Below are positions 1 through 8,684 of a stretch of 62,379 bases of DNA, in pieces. This DNA comes from Intrasporangium flavum. Its GTDB lineage: Bacteria > Actinomycetota > Actinomycetes > Actinomycetales > Dermatophilaceae. Within the stretch, counting starts at the first letter, position 1; each line of letters opens with the position of its first letter. A program made the translations under genes and the position numbers. The notes beneath the pieces were generated by a model. That model was not told where the DNA came from, searched no databases, and saw only the letters and a list, made by a program, of their open reading frames with translations. Location: positions 1 to 62,379 of the forward strand of contig NZ_MLJO01000020.1 of assembly GCF_001956915.1 (NCBI RefSeq), given 5' to 3'.

Positions 1-78
1 ACCCGGCCCTGCGTCGTGCCACGCCCCCGCTCCCCCGGCGAAGTCAGCCACCGGATCGACGGTGGGGCGCCTGACGCG
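1..78. other. window edge, no gene seen
   Basis: These bases lie downstream of the stop codon of the minus-strand FUSC gene. I see no supported coding region or clear terminator hairpin in them. Confidence 0.5.
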
Positions 79-1215
79 TCAGCCGCGCTCGCGCTCCGGC
101 GGGAGGGCGGCGTGCGCCTCCTCGACGCCGAGCCCGGCCACCTGGAGCAGGTCGACGACGAGCGAGCGGAGCTGGGCCAGGACGGTCTCGGTGGCGAGGC
201 TCGAGGTGCGCGGGAGGTCGCCGATCTCGGTGGCCACCCGCAGCAGGGCGTGGCGCCCCGCGGACGCCGACGCGTTCTCGGCGAGGGCGCGGGCCATGAC
301 GTCGGTGGCGTCGGCGAGCCGGCCGAGCAGCGTCCGGTAGCTGTCGGGCAGCTCCTCGCCACGGCCGACGGCGATGGTGACCCGCCGCACGAGCACGCGG
401 GTGCTGCGCATCGCGATGTCGAGCGGCTCGACGAGCTCGGCCATCGACCGGACGCGTGGGGCGTGCCGGCGTCGGGACAGCGGCGAGCTGGTGATGACGG
501 CGAGGCCCTCGTCGGCGGCCTGGCGCAGCTCGCGCAGCAGCGACTCGGTGCCCCGGGCCGACGCGAGCACCTGCGCCACGCCGTCGACGTCGCCGTCGTC
601 GGCCAGCCGCACGGCCTGGCGCAGCAGCTCGCTGATCTTCGCGACGGCCTCGGCCGCGGCGACACGCGGCCGGCGCAGCGGCGCCTGGGGCACGACGACG
701 GCCGCGACGAGGGCGACGGCGCCGCCGATGAGGGCGTCGGTCCATCGCGACAGCGCCTGCCCGGGGCTCGCGGCCAGGGCGACGATGACGACGCTCTGCA
801 CGGCCGCCTGTGTCACGAGCAGCGGTCCGCCGTCGAGGAGCAGGGCGAAGACCATCGAGAAGAACACGACGACGGTGATCTGCCACGGGCCGCTGCCGGC
901 GAAGTGCACGAAGACGTCGGCCGTGAACACCCCGACGGCGACACCGACCGCGACCTCGAGGACGCGCCGCACGCGCTGGCCGTAGGACATGCCGAGGCAG
1001 ACGATCGCCACGATCGGGGCGAAGAACGGGGTGGCGTGCCCGACGAGGTCGTGCGCGACGAGCCAGGCCACCCCCGCTGCCACGGCGCTCTGCAGCAGCA
1101 GGAACGCGCGAGACCTCAAGCGGGACAGGCGGGTTCGCACCGTGAGCCGGCTGCGGCGCCACGCCCGGTCGAGGGCCTCGACGACGGGGGCGTCGGTCCT
1201 CAGGTAGTCGTCCAC
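79..1215 (-). CDS. FUSC-family integral membrane protein
   Basis: This 378-residue protein has an N-terminal block of about five or six hydrophobic segments (roughly residues 30-150) followed by a long soluble, helical, Arg/Ala-rich C-terminal half. That is the layout of FUSC/aromatic-acid-exporter-like proteins (fusaric acid resistance family). Family members are proposed efflux components; the substrate here cannot be told. The GTG start at 1215 is preceded by a GAGAGG ribosome site five bases upstream. It lies 53 bases after mrdA in the same direction and could be read from the mre operon. In the usual actinobacterial order rodA would follow mrdA, so this gene occupies that place. Confidence 0.75.
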   Translation of the reverse strand: MDDYLRTDAPVVEALDRAWRRSRLTVRTRLSRLRSRAFLLLQSAVAAGVAWLVAHDLVGHATPFFAPIVAIVCLGMSYGQRVRRVLEVAVGVAVGVFTADVFVHFAGSGPWQITVVVFFSMVFALLLDGGPLLVTQAAVQSVVIVALAASPGQALSRWTDALIGGAVALVAAVVVPQAPLRRPRVAAAEAVAKISELLRQAVRLADDGDVDGVAQVLASARGTESLLRELRQAADEGLAVITSSPLSRRRHAPRVRSMAELVEPLDIAMRSTRVLVRRVTIAVGRGEELPDSYRTLLGRLADATDVMARALAENASASAGRHALLRVATEIGDLPRTSSLATETVLAQLRSLVVDLLQVAGLGVEEAHAALPPERERG

Positions 1216-1221
1216 GTCGGC

Positions 1222-1273
1222 CTCTCGGTTCTGCGGGTCACGTGCGGTCAGGTGAGGGTCACGTGAGGTCACA
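1222..1273. repeat. short direct repeats of GGTCACGTG type between FUSC gene and mrdA
   Basis: The gap between mrdA and the FUSC gene repeats GGGTCACGTG and AGGTCA-like words several times on the plus strand. GGTCACGTGC and GGTCACGTGA are near-identical copies about 20 bases apart. They could be a regulator site for the FUSC gene or simple repeat noise; no function can be assigned. Confidence 0.35.
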
Positions 1274-3386
1274 TCCTCAGGGCAAGGATGGCATCGAAGA
1301 TCCCACGCACGGCGGGCGCCGCCACCTTCGACCCCGAGCCGCCCTGGCTGACGACGACGGCCACGACGTACTTCGGCCGGGTCGTCGGTCCGTAGCCGAC
1401 GAACCAGGCCGTGGCGGCCTTGCCGAAGACCTCGCCGGTGCCGGTCTTGCCGGCCACCGGGTACCGGTCCTGCGGGAAGCCGGCGAAGGCCGAGCCGGCC
1501 GAGCCGCCCGGACGCGTCACGTCGGCGAGCGCCGCCCGCACGTAGGCGCCGACGTCGCGGCGCAGCGGCACCGTGCCGACGCGTCGGGGCGCGATGGGTG
1601 TCAGGGCCCCGTCGGCCGAGCGGTAGCCGGCGGCCACCTGCGGCTGCCACAGCGTGCCGCCGTTGGCGAGGGCGGCGTAGACCGAGGCCATCTGCAGGGG
1701 CGTGACGGCGGTGTCGCCCTGTCCGATCGAGAAGTTCACGGCGTCGCCGGCGCGGTACTGGTACCCGCTCGTGCAGTTCTCGCGGGCCAGCTGGGTCAGG
1801 TAGCCGGCGCGGGTGCGGTCGGTGCGAGCCACCTCGGGGTAACCGGTGCGGGCGCGTCGGCACGTCGTGTCGCGGGTGGCCGCCCAGGTCGCCTCCTTCC
1901 ACTGCCGGTCGGCGACGCGTCCGGCGGCCTCCCCCGGCAGGTCGACGCCGGTGGGGCGGCCGAGCCCGAACGCCCGGGCCATGGCCACGAACGGGTCAGG
2001 TGCCGAGGTGGGGGCGGACAGGCCGCCCTGGGCGATCCAGGCCGCGTAGGCGAGGCGGTAGAAGACGGTGTCGCACGAGACGACGAGGGTGCGGTGCAGG
2101 TCGATGAGGCCGTAGCCCCGGGACTCGTAGTTGTTGAAGACCCGGCCGCCGACGTCGACGTTCGGCGAGCAGTCGTAGCGGCCGTCGAGCCGGGCGCCCG
2201 CGTTGACCGCGGCGGGCACGGAGATGACCTTGAAGGTGGAGGCCGGCGGGAAGGTCTGGGCGGTGAGGCGCGAGGACAGCGGCACCCCGGCCGCCTCGCT
2301 CGTCAGCCGGGCCAGCCGGTCCGGGGTGATGCCGCCGGTGAAGAGCCCCGGGTCGTAGGTCGGGTAGCTGGCCGCGGCGACGACGGCCCCGTTCGTCGCG
2401 TCGAGGACCACGGCCGCGCCGGTGTCGGCGGGCAGCTTCTGCGCCCGGGCGCGGGCCACCGCGCCGGCGAGGGCTGCCTCGACGCGCGCCTGGAGCCGGG
2501 CGTCGACGTGGGTCACGACGTCGCGCCCCGGCACGGCGGCGGTGGTCGACACCGTGCCAGTGACGATCCCCCGCGGGTCGACGGCCACGACGGTCGAGCC
2601 GTTGGTGCCGCGCAGCACGGCGTCGTACTGCTGCTCGAGACCGGATCGGCCGACGACGTCCTCGGCGTCGAGGCGCCCCGCGCTGCCCGCGACCTCCGAC
2701 GCATCGGCCCGGGCCACCCAACCGAGCAGGTGCGGTGCGAGGGCACCGTCCGGGCGCGGGTAGCCGCGGGCCGGCTCGGCGGCGACGCCTACGCCGGGGT
2801 ACTTCTCCGGCTGTTCGAGGAGGGTCAGTGCCCGGCGCTCGTCGACGCGCGTGGCGACGGGGATCGGCACGTAGGGCGAGCCGTTGAAGCACGCCGGCGA
2901 CCGCGGGGCGCCGGCGGTGCCGCAGAGCATCGTCTTGCCCCACAGACGGTCGAACGGCAGCCCGAGGGCGTTGGCCACCGACGCGACGAGCGCCCGGCCG
3001 CCGTCGGGCGCGTCGACGAGCGTGGCCCGCTCGATGGTGACGGTCGTCGTGAAGGTGTTCGCCGCGAGGGGTGCACCCGTGCGGTCGAGGATCCGGCCGC
3101 GCAGGGCGTGGTCGGTGACGGTGCGCGTGTTGGCGGTGGCCGCGGCCTGCGCCAGCTGCGGGCCCCGGACGAGCTGGAGCTCGCCGAGGCGCCCCACGAG
3201 CAGGCCGAAGAGGACGACGACGAGCACGACGACGACGCCCACGACGCCGGTGCGGGGTGCGCGCCGGACGCGTCGGGCGCGTCGGGGGCGTGACGGAGCG
3301 GAGAGCCGGCGCCGTCCCCGCAGTCGCGCGCGCAGCCGTCCGCGAAGCCGTCCGCGAAGCCGTCCGCGACGCGGACGCGGCCTCAT
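1269..3386 (-). CDS. mrdA: penicillin-binding protein 2 (peptidoglycan D,D-transpeptidase of the elongasome)
   Basis: A class B PBP of 705 residues. It crosslinks peptidoglycan during cell elongation, working with RodA and MreBCD. One membrane helix lies near residues 47-70, followed by the dimerisation domain and the transpeptidase. The catalytic motif STFK begins at Ser383, the SxN-equivalent is SCD at 437-439 (typical of PBP2), and KTG is at 647-649. The start ATG at 3386 overlaps the mreD stop by four bases. Unusually, the cytoplasmic N-terminus is an extreme Arg-rich tail (LRGR-type repeats) encoded by three 12-base direct repeats at 3335-3370. The partner rodA is not adjacent but about 20 kb away. 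Confidence 0.92.
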   Translation of the reverse strand: MRPRPRRGRLRGRLRGRLRARLRGRRRLSAPSRPRRARRVRRAPRTGVVGVVVVLVVVLFGLLVGRLGELQLVRGPQLAQAAATANTRTVTDHALRGRILDRTGAPLAANTFTTTVTIERATLVDAPDGGRALVASVANALGLPFDRLWGKTMLCGTAGAPRSPACFNGSPYVPIPVATRVDERRALTLLEQPEKYPGVGVAAEPARGYPRPDGALAPHLLGWVARADASEVAGSAGRLDAEDVVGRSGLEQQYDAVLRGTNGSTVVAVDPRGIVTGTVSTTAAVPGRDVVTHVDARLQARVEAALAGAVARARAQKLPADTGAAVVLDATNGAVVAAASYPTYDPGLFTGGITPDRLARLTSEAAGVPLSSRLTAQTFPPASTFKVISVPAAVNAGARLDGRYDCSPNVDVGGRVFNNYESRGYGLIDLHRTLVVSCDTVFYRLAYAAWIAQGGLSAPTSAPDPFVAMARAFGLGRPTGVDLPGEAAGRVADRQWKEATWAATRDTTCRRARTGYPEVARTDRTRAGYLTQLARENCTSGYQYRAGDAVNFSIGQGDTAVTPLQMASVYAALANGGTLWQPQVAAGYRSADGALTPIAPRRVGTVPLRRDVGAYVRAALADVTRPGGSAGSAFAGFPQDRYPVAGKTGTGEVFGKAATAWFVGYGPTTRPKYVVAVVVSQGGSGSKVAAPAVRGIFDAILALRM
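3335..3370. repeat. 12-bp direct repeat x3 in the 5' end of mrdA
   Basis: Three consecutive copies of GCCGTCCGCGAA (the last with one change) on the plus strand encode the repeated Arg/Leu/Gly tail of PBP2. Because the unit is a multiple of three, copy-number change would keep the frame. Confidence 0.85.
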
Positions 3387-3883
3387 CCCAGCCTCCGCCG
3401 CACGAGCGCCCGGTCGACGGCGACCGCCACGGGCACGGCGAGGAGCCCGACGGCCGCCGTCGAGGCGAGGCGAGCGAGGCCGGCCAGGACGTCGACGCTC
3501 CCCTCGGCGAGCAGCGTCGTGACGGCGCGGGCCAGGCCGACGACCGCGCCGGCGGCCGCGAGGGCGGCGATCGGGCGCAGGCCCGAGCGCGAGGCCGGGC
3601 TGTGGAACAGGCCGGCGACGAGGCCGCCGACCGCGGTCACGAGCGCCGTCAGCCCGAGCGGCGAGCCGACCGGCGGCACGAGCTCCACGACCCAGCCGGC
3701 GAGCAGTCCGGTGAGCGCGCCGTGCAGCGGGCCGCGCAGGACCGAGGTGGTCACGACGCCGAGCAGCACGAGGTCGGGGACCCACGCGTCGGGGACGCCG
3801 AGGCGGGGCAGCAGCGTCGCGGTGGCCAGCGCCGCCAGCACGACGTACAGGGCGCGCAGCAGGCCGAGCAGCGTCGGCCTCAT
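3383..3883 (-). CDS. mreD: rod shape-determining protein MreD
   Basis: A 166-residue, strongly hydrophobic protein with about five membrane segments, encoded exactly between mreC and mrdA. MreD proteins are poorly conserved and are recognised mainly by size, hydropathy and position, all of which fit. It is the integral membrane part of the MreBCD elongation scaffold. Its ATG at 3883 overlaps the mreC stop by four bases and its own stop overlaps the mrdA start, so the three are probably translationally coupled. Confidence 0.88.
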   Translation of the reverse strand: MRPTLLGLLRALYVVLAALATATLLPRLGVPDAWVPDLVLLGVVTTSVLRGPLHGALTGLLAGWVVELVPPVGSPLGLTALVTAVGGLVAGLFHSPASRSGLRPIAALAAAGAVVGLARAVTTLLAEGSVDVLAGLARLASTAAVGLLAVPVAVAVDRALVRRRLG

Positions 3884-4725
3884 CGCCCTGCTCCCGTCGT
3901 GGCACCGGCGGCCGTCTGCACCTGGCGCGGCGTGGTCCGTGCCTGCGGCACGAGCACGGCGACGACGTCGACCGCGTCGACGTCGACCGTGGGGCGGACC
4001 GTGGCGGTGCGGGTCATCCGCCCGCCCTCGGGGTCGACGTCGGTGACGGTCCCGACGACGACTCCTGCGGCATAAGGGCGCTCGTCGATGCTGCCGAGCG
4101 TGCGCACGACGTCGCCGACGACCGGCGTGCCCGGCTGGACGAAGGTCAGGGTGAGTGAGCCACCGGGGCGCACCTCGTGGTCGGCGGTGCCGGGCGGCGC
4201 GAGGGTCGCGAACGTGCCCGCGGGGCCGACGCGCACCCCGACGACCGAGCCGGTCGAGCCGAGCACCTGCACGTCGCTCGTCCACGGCGACACCGACACG
4301 ACGCGCCCGACGAGGCCCTCGGCTGCCACGACCGTGGAGTCGGGCACGACCCCGTCGCGCGACCCGACGTCGAGCGTGACGCTGCGGCCACCCAGCGGCC
4401 CGAGCGCCGTGCCGACGACGCGTCCGGGGACGAAGGTGTGGCCGGCGAGGGTGCCGGAGCCGAGCACCGACCGGAGGCGCGTCGTGTCGTCGAGCGCGCG
4501 CTTCTGGTCGGCGACGACCGCGCGCAGGCGGGTGTTCTCGGCCTCGAGCCGCGCGAGGTCGCCCGGTGAGGCGCCGGCGAGGACCCGCTGCACGGGACCG
4601 ACGACGACCGCCGCGGCGCGGCGCACGGCGTCGGTCGCGCCCGAGCCGGCGAGGTCGGCCACGAGCAGCCCGAGGGTCACCGCGACGAGGAGGCCGAGGA
4701 GGCGGCGGCGCGTGCGGTCGTCCAC
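3880..4725 (-). CDS. mreC: rod shape-determining protein MreC
   Basis: A 281-residue bitopic membrane protein: a short cytoplasmic N-terminus, one membrane helix (about residues 8-25), a coiled coil rich in Glu/Arg/Leu (about 55-85), then two beta-barrel domains typical of MreC. It links MreB filaments to periplasmic-side cell-wall synthases such as PBP2. I chose the GTG at 4725, eleven bases after the mreB stop, because no better start lies between. The ribosome site is weak, which fits translational coupling to mreB. Confidence 0.9.
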   Translation of the reverse strand: MDDRTRRRLLGLLVAVTLGLLVADLAGSGATDAVRRAAAVVVGPVQRVLAGASPGDLARLEAENTRLRAVVADQKRALDDTTRLRSVLGSGTLAGHTFVPGRVVGTALGPLGGRSVTLDVGSRDGVVPDSTVVAAEGLVGRVVSVSPWTSDVQVLGSTGSVVGVRVGPAGTFATLAPPGTADHEVRPGGSLTLTFVQPGTPVVGDVVRTLGSIDERPYAAGVVVGTVTDVDPEGGRMTRTATVRPTVDVDAVDVVAVLVPQARTTPRQVQTAAGATTGAGR

Positions 4726-4736
4726 GGTGGGCCCGG

Positions 4737-5762
4737 TCAGCCGCGCGGGTCGCCGACGAGGACCCGCTCGAGGCCGGCGAAGTCGTCGACGCAGCGCCCG
4801 GCACCGCGGGCCACCGCGCGGAGCGGGTCGTCGGCGACGTGCACGGGCACGCCGAGCTCGTGGCGCATCCGCTCGTCCAGGCCGCGCAGCAGCGCTCCCC
4901 CGCCGGTCAGCGTGATGCCGCGGTCGAGGATGTCGCCGGCAAGCTCGGGAGGGCAGACGTCGAGGGTGGCCCGGACCACCTCGATGACCTGCAGCACCGG
5001 CCCCTCGATGGCCCGGCGCACCTCGGCCGAGCCCACCTGGACGGTCTTGGGCAGGCCGGTCGTGAGGTCGCGCCCGCGCAGCCGGGTGGACAGCTCCTCG
5101 CGCAGCGGGAACACCGAGCCGACGGCGACCTTGAGGTCCTCGGCGCTGCGCTCCCCGAGCAGGAGCGAGTACTCGCTCTTGACGTGGCTGACGAGCGCCT
5201 CGTCGATCTCGTCGCCGGCGACCCGCAGCGAGGTCGAGGTGACGATGCCGCCGAGGCTGATGACGGCGACGTCGGTGGTGCCGCCGCCGATGTCGACGAC
5301 CATGCTGGCCGCCGTCTCGTAGACCGGCAGCCCGGCCCCGATGGCGGCGGCCATCGGCTCCTCGACCATGTAGACGCGGCGCGCGCCGCAGCGCGTCGCC
5401 GCGTCCTCGAGGGCTCGCCGCTCGACGCCGGTCACCTCGCTCGGCACGCACAGCACCATCCGCGGGCGCACGAGGCGCGAGGTGCGGACGCGGTCGATGA
5501 ACCAGCGCAGCATCCGCTCGGTCTCGTCGGCGTCGGACACGACGCCGTCGCGCAGCGGTCGCACGGCCCGGATCGTGCCGGGCGCCCGCCCGAGCATCTC
5601 CTTGGCCCGGCTGCCCGCGGCGACGAGGCGCCCCGTGCCGGCCTCGACGGCGACGACCGACGGCTCCTCGAGCACGACCCCGCGGCCACGGACGTGGATG
5701 AGCGTGTTCGCCGTCCCGAGGTCGACCGCGAGGTCGCGTCCGAGGCCCGGCCAGGTGCTCAT
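4737..5762 (-). CDS. mreB: rod shape-determining protein MreB (actin-like)
   Basis: A 341-residue actin-like ATPase that forms membrane-associated filaments directing lateral wall growth. The nucleotide-binding motifs are visible: DLGTANT near the N-terminus (phosphate 1), DIGGGTTDVAVIS (phosphate 2) and LTGGGALL (adenosine). The ATG at 5762 gives the usual N-terminus (MSTWPGLGRD); a start 14 codons upstream is possible but adds non-family sequence. It is the first gene of the mreBCD-mrdA run. Presence of mreBCD suggests rod-like growth at some stage, since many coccoid relatives lack it. Confidence 0.95.
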   Translation of the reverse strand: MSTWPGLGRDLAVDLGTANTLIHVRGRGVVLEEPSVVAVEAGTGRLVAAGSRAKEMLGRAPGTIRAVRPLRDGVVSDADETERMLRWFIDRVRTSRLVRPRMVLCVPSEVTGVERRALEDAATRCGARRVYMVEEPMAAAIGAGLPVYETAASMVVDIGGGTTDVAVISLGGIVTSTSLRVAGDEIDEALVSHVKSEYSLLLGERSAEDLKVAVGSVFPLREELSTRLRGRDLTTGLPKTVQVGSAEVRRAIEGPVLQVIEVVRATLDVCPPELAGDILDRGITLTGGGALLRGLDERMRHELGVPVHVADDPLRAVARGAGRCVDDFAGLERVLVGDPRG

Positions 5763-5799
5763 GGCCGGGATTGTGTCGCGACCCGGCGGCAGGACCGAG

Positions 5800-5826
5800 C
5801 GCATCCGGCGAGTGTCGCCGGATGCG
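5800..5826. terminator. hairpin between ndk and mreB
   Basis: Perfect 12-bp inverted repeat with arms CGCATCCGGCGA and TCGCCGGATGCG and a 3-base loop. On the minus strand it lies about 60 bases after the ndk stop and just before mreB, so it probably ends the folC-ndk transcript. There is no U-tract, as is common in actinobacteria. Confidence 0.7.
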
Positions 5827-5887
5827 TGACCGCCGTGACAGCAGGGGACGACGGGGGCCTACGGGGCCGGAGTGACCCCTGTTCCGA

Positions 5888-6310
5888 TCAGAGCGCCGGG
5901 AACCAGATCGCGATCTCGCGGGTGGCGGACTCGGGCGAGTCGGAGCCGTGCACGATGTTCTGCTGCACCTTGGTGCCCCAGTCGCGACCGAGGTCGCCAC
6001 GGATGGTGCCCGGCAGGGCCTCGGTGGGGTTGGTGGCGCCGGCGAGGGCGCGGAAGCCCTTGATGCAGTCCTGGCCCTCGATGACGACGGCGGCGACCGG
6101 GCCCGAGCTCATGAACTCGACGAGGGGCTCGTAGAACGGCTTGCCCTCGTGCTCGGCGTAGTGCGCGGCGAGCTGTTCGCGGGTCGGGGTCAGCACGTCG
6201 AGGCCGGCGAGGACGTACCCCTTGGCCTCGATGCGGCGCAGCACCTCACCGGTGAGGCCGCGGCGGAAGCCGTCGGGCTTGACGAGGACGAGAGAACGTT
6301 CCGTGGTCAC
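5888..6310 (-). CDS. ndk: nucleoside diphosphate kinase
   Basis: A 140-residue NDK, normal length. It transfers the gamma-phosphate of NTPs to NDPs through a phosphohistidine. The active-site His121 lies in NIVHGSDS and the N-terminal RSLVLVKPDG is the family signature. The GTG start at 6310 overlaps the stop of the DUF4233 gene by four bases (GTGA). The gene order folC - DUF4233 - ndk matches that known in other actinobacteria. Confidence 0.96.
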   Translation of the reverse strand: MTTERSLVLVKPDGFRRGLTGEVLRRIEAKGYVLAGLDVLTPTREQLAAHYAEHEGKPFYEPLVEFMSSGPVAAVVIEGQDCIKGFRALAGATNPTEALPGTIRGDLGRDWGTKVQQNIVHGSDSPESATREIAIWFPAL

Positions 6311-6771
6311 CCATCCACCCTATCGGCCGGGTCACCGGCGCCCGCGGCGCCCTCGCCTGCCTCCGCCTCACCGCCGGACTGCCCGCTCGCCTCCCGCTCG
6401 CGACGCGCCATCTCGGCGTCGATCGAGGCGCCCTTGACGAGGCACGTGACCCACAGCGCGAGGAAGAAGAGCCCGACGACGAGCATCATCGGCACGACGA
6501 GGGCGCTGACGATCGTCAGCGCCTGCACGGCCCACCCGAGCGTCAGCCCGTACGGCTTGCGCATCGAGCCGGCAGCGAGGACGGACAGCACGAAGAGGCC
6601 GATGCCGACGACGAGGTAGGCGGTGCCCCGCCCCGGCTCGTCGGCCGCCGACGTGACGCCGCGGGCCACGAGCGCCCCGAGCAGGATGCACAGCGACTGG
6701 CCGCCGAGGACGGTGGCGAGCATGCGCCACGTGAACTTTCCGGTGGTGCCGTGGAGGCGGAGGGCGTTCAT
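6307..6771 (-). CDS. DUF4233 family membrane protein
   Basis: A 154-residue protein with four predicted membrane helices and a charged, Glu/Ala/Gly-rich tail of about 35 residues. Its position between folC and ndk is the conserved locus of DUF4233 proteins in actinobacteria. Function is unknown. The ATG at 6771 gives MNALRLHG; the stop is embedded in the ndk start. The C-terminal 30 residues are low complexity. Confidence 0.8.
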   Translation of the reverse strand: MNALRLHGTTGKFTWRMLATVLGGQSLCILLGALVARGVTSAADEPGRGTAYLVVGIGLFVLSVLAAGSMRKPYGLTLGWAVQALTIVSALVVPMMLVVGLFFLALWVTCLVKGASIDAEMARREREASGQSGGEAEAGEGAAGAGDPADRVDG

Positions 6772-6809
6772 GCGTGAGGGTCCTGGTCGTTGTCTCGGTC
6801 GGGGGTGCG

Positions 6810-7256
6810 TCAGTAGTCCTGGGCGGTGTCCCAGGTGCGGATGATGGCCCGCGCCTCGGACTCGCTGGCGCCGGTGGCCTCGGCGTAGAGGCTCATGGCG
6901 TCCTCGCGCCGGCCCGCGACGATGAGCTGGCTGATGCGCGACCGGGCCTCGTCGGTGAGCCGCCCCTCGGCGAACGAGGCCGCGGCGTCGCGCACGCCCG
7001 GCCCCTGTCCGGGCACGAACCACTGGTCGACGGCCCGTTTGGCGTCGGCCAGCGGCGCCCCCGTGGCCTCCCGGTAGACCTTGATCGCGTTGATCTTGTG
7101 CCCCGCGCTGATCTCGCGGCTCACGGTGGCGCGCACCTGGTCGGTGAGGCCCACGGGCTGCCGGTCGGGGTCGCGGCGGCCGACGACGCGCCCCCACAGC
7201 ACGACGACGGCGACGACGATCGCGACGACGATGACGAGCTTGACGAAGGGGTGCAT
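6810..7256 (-). CDS. membrane-anchored protein with two L7/L12-like repeats
   Basis: A 148-residue protein with one N-terminal membrane helix (residues 4-22). It then has two copies of a short helix-turn-helix unit resembling the C-terminal domain of ribosomal protein L7/L12. The first is AGHKINAIKVYREATGAPL (from about residue 51), the second AGRREDAMSLYAEATGASE (from about 113). A segment of about 35 residues separates them. Similar L7/L12-like hypothetical proteins occur in actinobacteria, but their role is unknown. It sits between folC and the DUF4233 gene in the same direction. I infer an inner-face membrane protein, since no extracytoplasmic signal features follow the helix. Confidence 0.75.
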   Translation of the reverse strand: MHPFVKLVIVVAIVVAVVVLWGRVVGRRDPDRQPVGLTDQVRATVSREISAGHKINAIKVYREATGAPLADAKRAVDQWFVPGQGPGVRDAAASFAEGRLTDEARSRISQLIVAGRREDAMSLYAEATGASESEARAIIRTWDTAQDY

Positions 7257-7289
7257 GGGGCCCAGCCTAGGCGGCGCGCGTCCCCCGCC

Positions 7290-8684
7290 TCACACCTCGG
7301 TGTGGCCGAGGAGCATCCGCACCTCGCCCGCCGTGATGACCGACCCGGTGGCCACGACGCCGCCACCCATGCCGTCCTGCTCCGCGAGGGTCACGGCCTG
7401 CTCGAGCGCGTCGGGCAGCGCGTCGACGACGGTGACGCGCGACTCGCCGAACACCTCGCGGGCCAGGTCGCCGAGCTTCTCCGGGTCGAGGGCGCGCGGG
7501 GAGGTGCTGCGCGACACGACGACGTGGTCGAGGGCCGGCTCGAGCACCTCGAGCATGCCGACGGCGTCCTTGTCGGCGACGATCCCGACCAGCCCGACGA
7601 GCCGGGTGAAGGTGAAGGACTCCCCCAGCGCCGCGACGAGCGAGCGCGCGCCGTGCGGGTTGTGGGCGGCGTCGACGAGCACCGTCGGCGATCGGCGCAC
7701 CACCTCGAGGCGGCCCGGCGAGGTCATCGACGCGCACGCGGCCCGCAGCACCTCGGTGTCGAGGGCCTGCTCTCCCCCGCCGAGGAAGGCCTCGACGGCA
7801 GCGACGGCGGTGGCGAGGTTGCTCGCCTGGTGGGCGCCGTGCAGCGGGAGGAAGAGGTCGGGGTGGTCGCCGACCAGGCCCCGCAGCGAGACCTGCTGGC
7901 CGCCGACCGCGACCTCGCGCTCGAGGACGCCGAAGTCGTTGCCCTCGAAGACGATCCGCGAGCCGCCGACCTCCTCGACCCGGTCGAGCAGCACGCGTGC
8001 GACGTCCTCGTCCTGCACGCCGGAGACCGTGAACGAGTCGGCCTTGATGATGCCGCTCTTCTCCTCGGCGATGGCCACGACGTCGTCACCGAGCAGGTGG
8101 GTGTGGTCGAGGTCGACGGGCGTGACGACCGCGACCTGCGCGTCGATGACGTTCGTCGCGTCCCAGGACCCGCCGAGGCCGACCTCGATGACCGCGACGT
8201 CGACCGGTGCGTCGGCGAACGCCGCGTAGGCGACGGCGACGAGCACCTCGAAGAAGTTCATCCGGCGTCCGCCCTCCTCGAGGGAGCGCGCGTCGACGAT
8301 CTCGATGAGCGGCGCGACGTCCTCGTAGGCGGCGATGAACTTCTCGCGCGGGATCGGCTTGCCCGACAGCGTGATCCGCTCACGGATGTCGTGAAGGTGG
8401 GGCGAGGTGAAGCGCCCGGTGGACAGGCCGCTCTCGCGCAGGATCGCGTCGATCATGCGGCTCGTCGACGTCTTGCCGTTGGTGCCGGTCAGGTGGATCG
8501 TCGGGTAGGCCCGCTGCGGGTCGCCGGCGAGCTCCATGACGGCCCGGATGCGCTCGAGCGACGGACCGATGTCGTTCTCGGGGGCGCGCGCGAGGATCTC
8601 CTCCTCGATCTCGCGGACCCGCTTCATCTCCTCGAGGTTGCGCGCCGCCTCCTGGGCTGCGGCGTCGGGACGACCGCCGCTCAC
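7290..8684 (-). CDS. folC: bifunctional folylpolyglutamate / dihydrofolate synthase
   Basis: A 464-residue Mur-ligase-fold enzyme that adds glutamate to folates, and dihydropteroate to glutamate in the FolC/DHFS reaction. It shows the ATP loop TGTNGKTS, the LDHTHLLG region, EKSGIIK and the C-terminal VDAAHNPHG motif, all diagnostic. Length is normal. The GTG at 8684 overlaps the stop of the upstream GNAT gene by four bases; RIRAVMELAG and FTSPHLHDIRERI follow in the expected order. Confidence 0.95.
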   Translation of the reverse strand: MSGGRPDAAAQEAARNLEEMKRVREIEEEILARAPENDIGPSLERIRAVMELAGDPQRAYPTIHLTGTNGKTSTSRMIDAILRESGLSTGRFTSPHLHDIRERITLSGKPIPREKFIAAYEDVAPLIEIVDARSLEEGGRRMNFFEVLVAVAYAAFADAPVDVAVIEVGLGGSWDATNVIDAQVAVVTPVDLDHTHLLGDDVVAIAEEKSGIIKADSFTVSGVQDEDVARVLLDRVEEVGGSRIVFEGNDFGVLEREVAVGGQQVSLRGLVGDHPDLFLPLHGAHQASNLATAVAAVEAFLGGGEQALDTEVLRAACASMTSPGRLEVVRRSPTVLVDAAHNPHGARSLVAALGESFTFTRLVGLVGIVADKDAVGMLEVLEPALDHVVVSRSTSPRALDPEKLGDLAREVFGESRVTVVDALPDALEQAVTLAEQDGMGGGVVATGSVITAGEVRMLLGHTEV

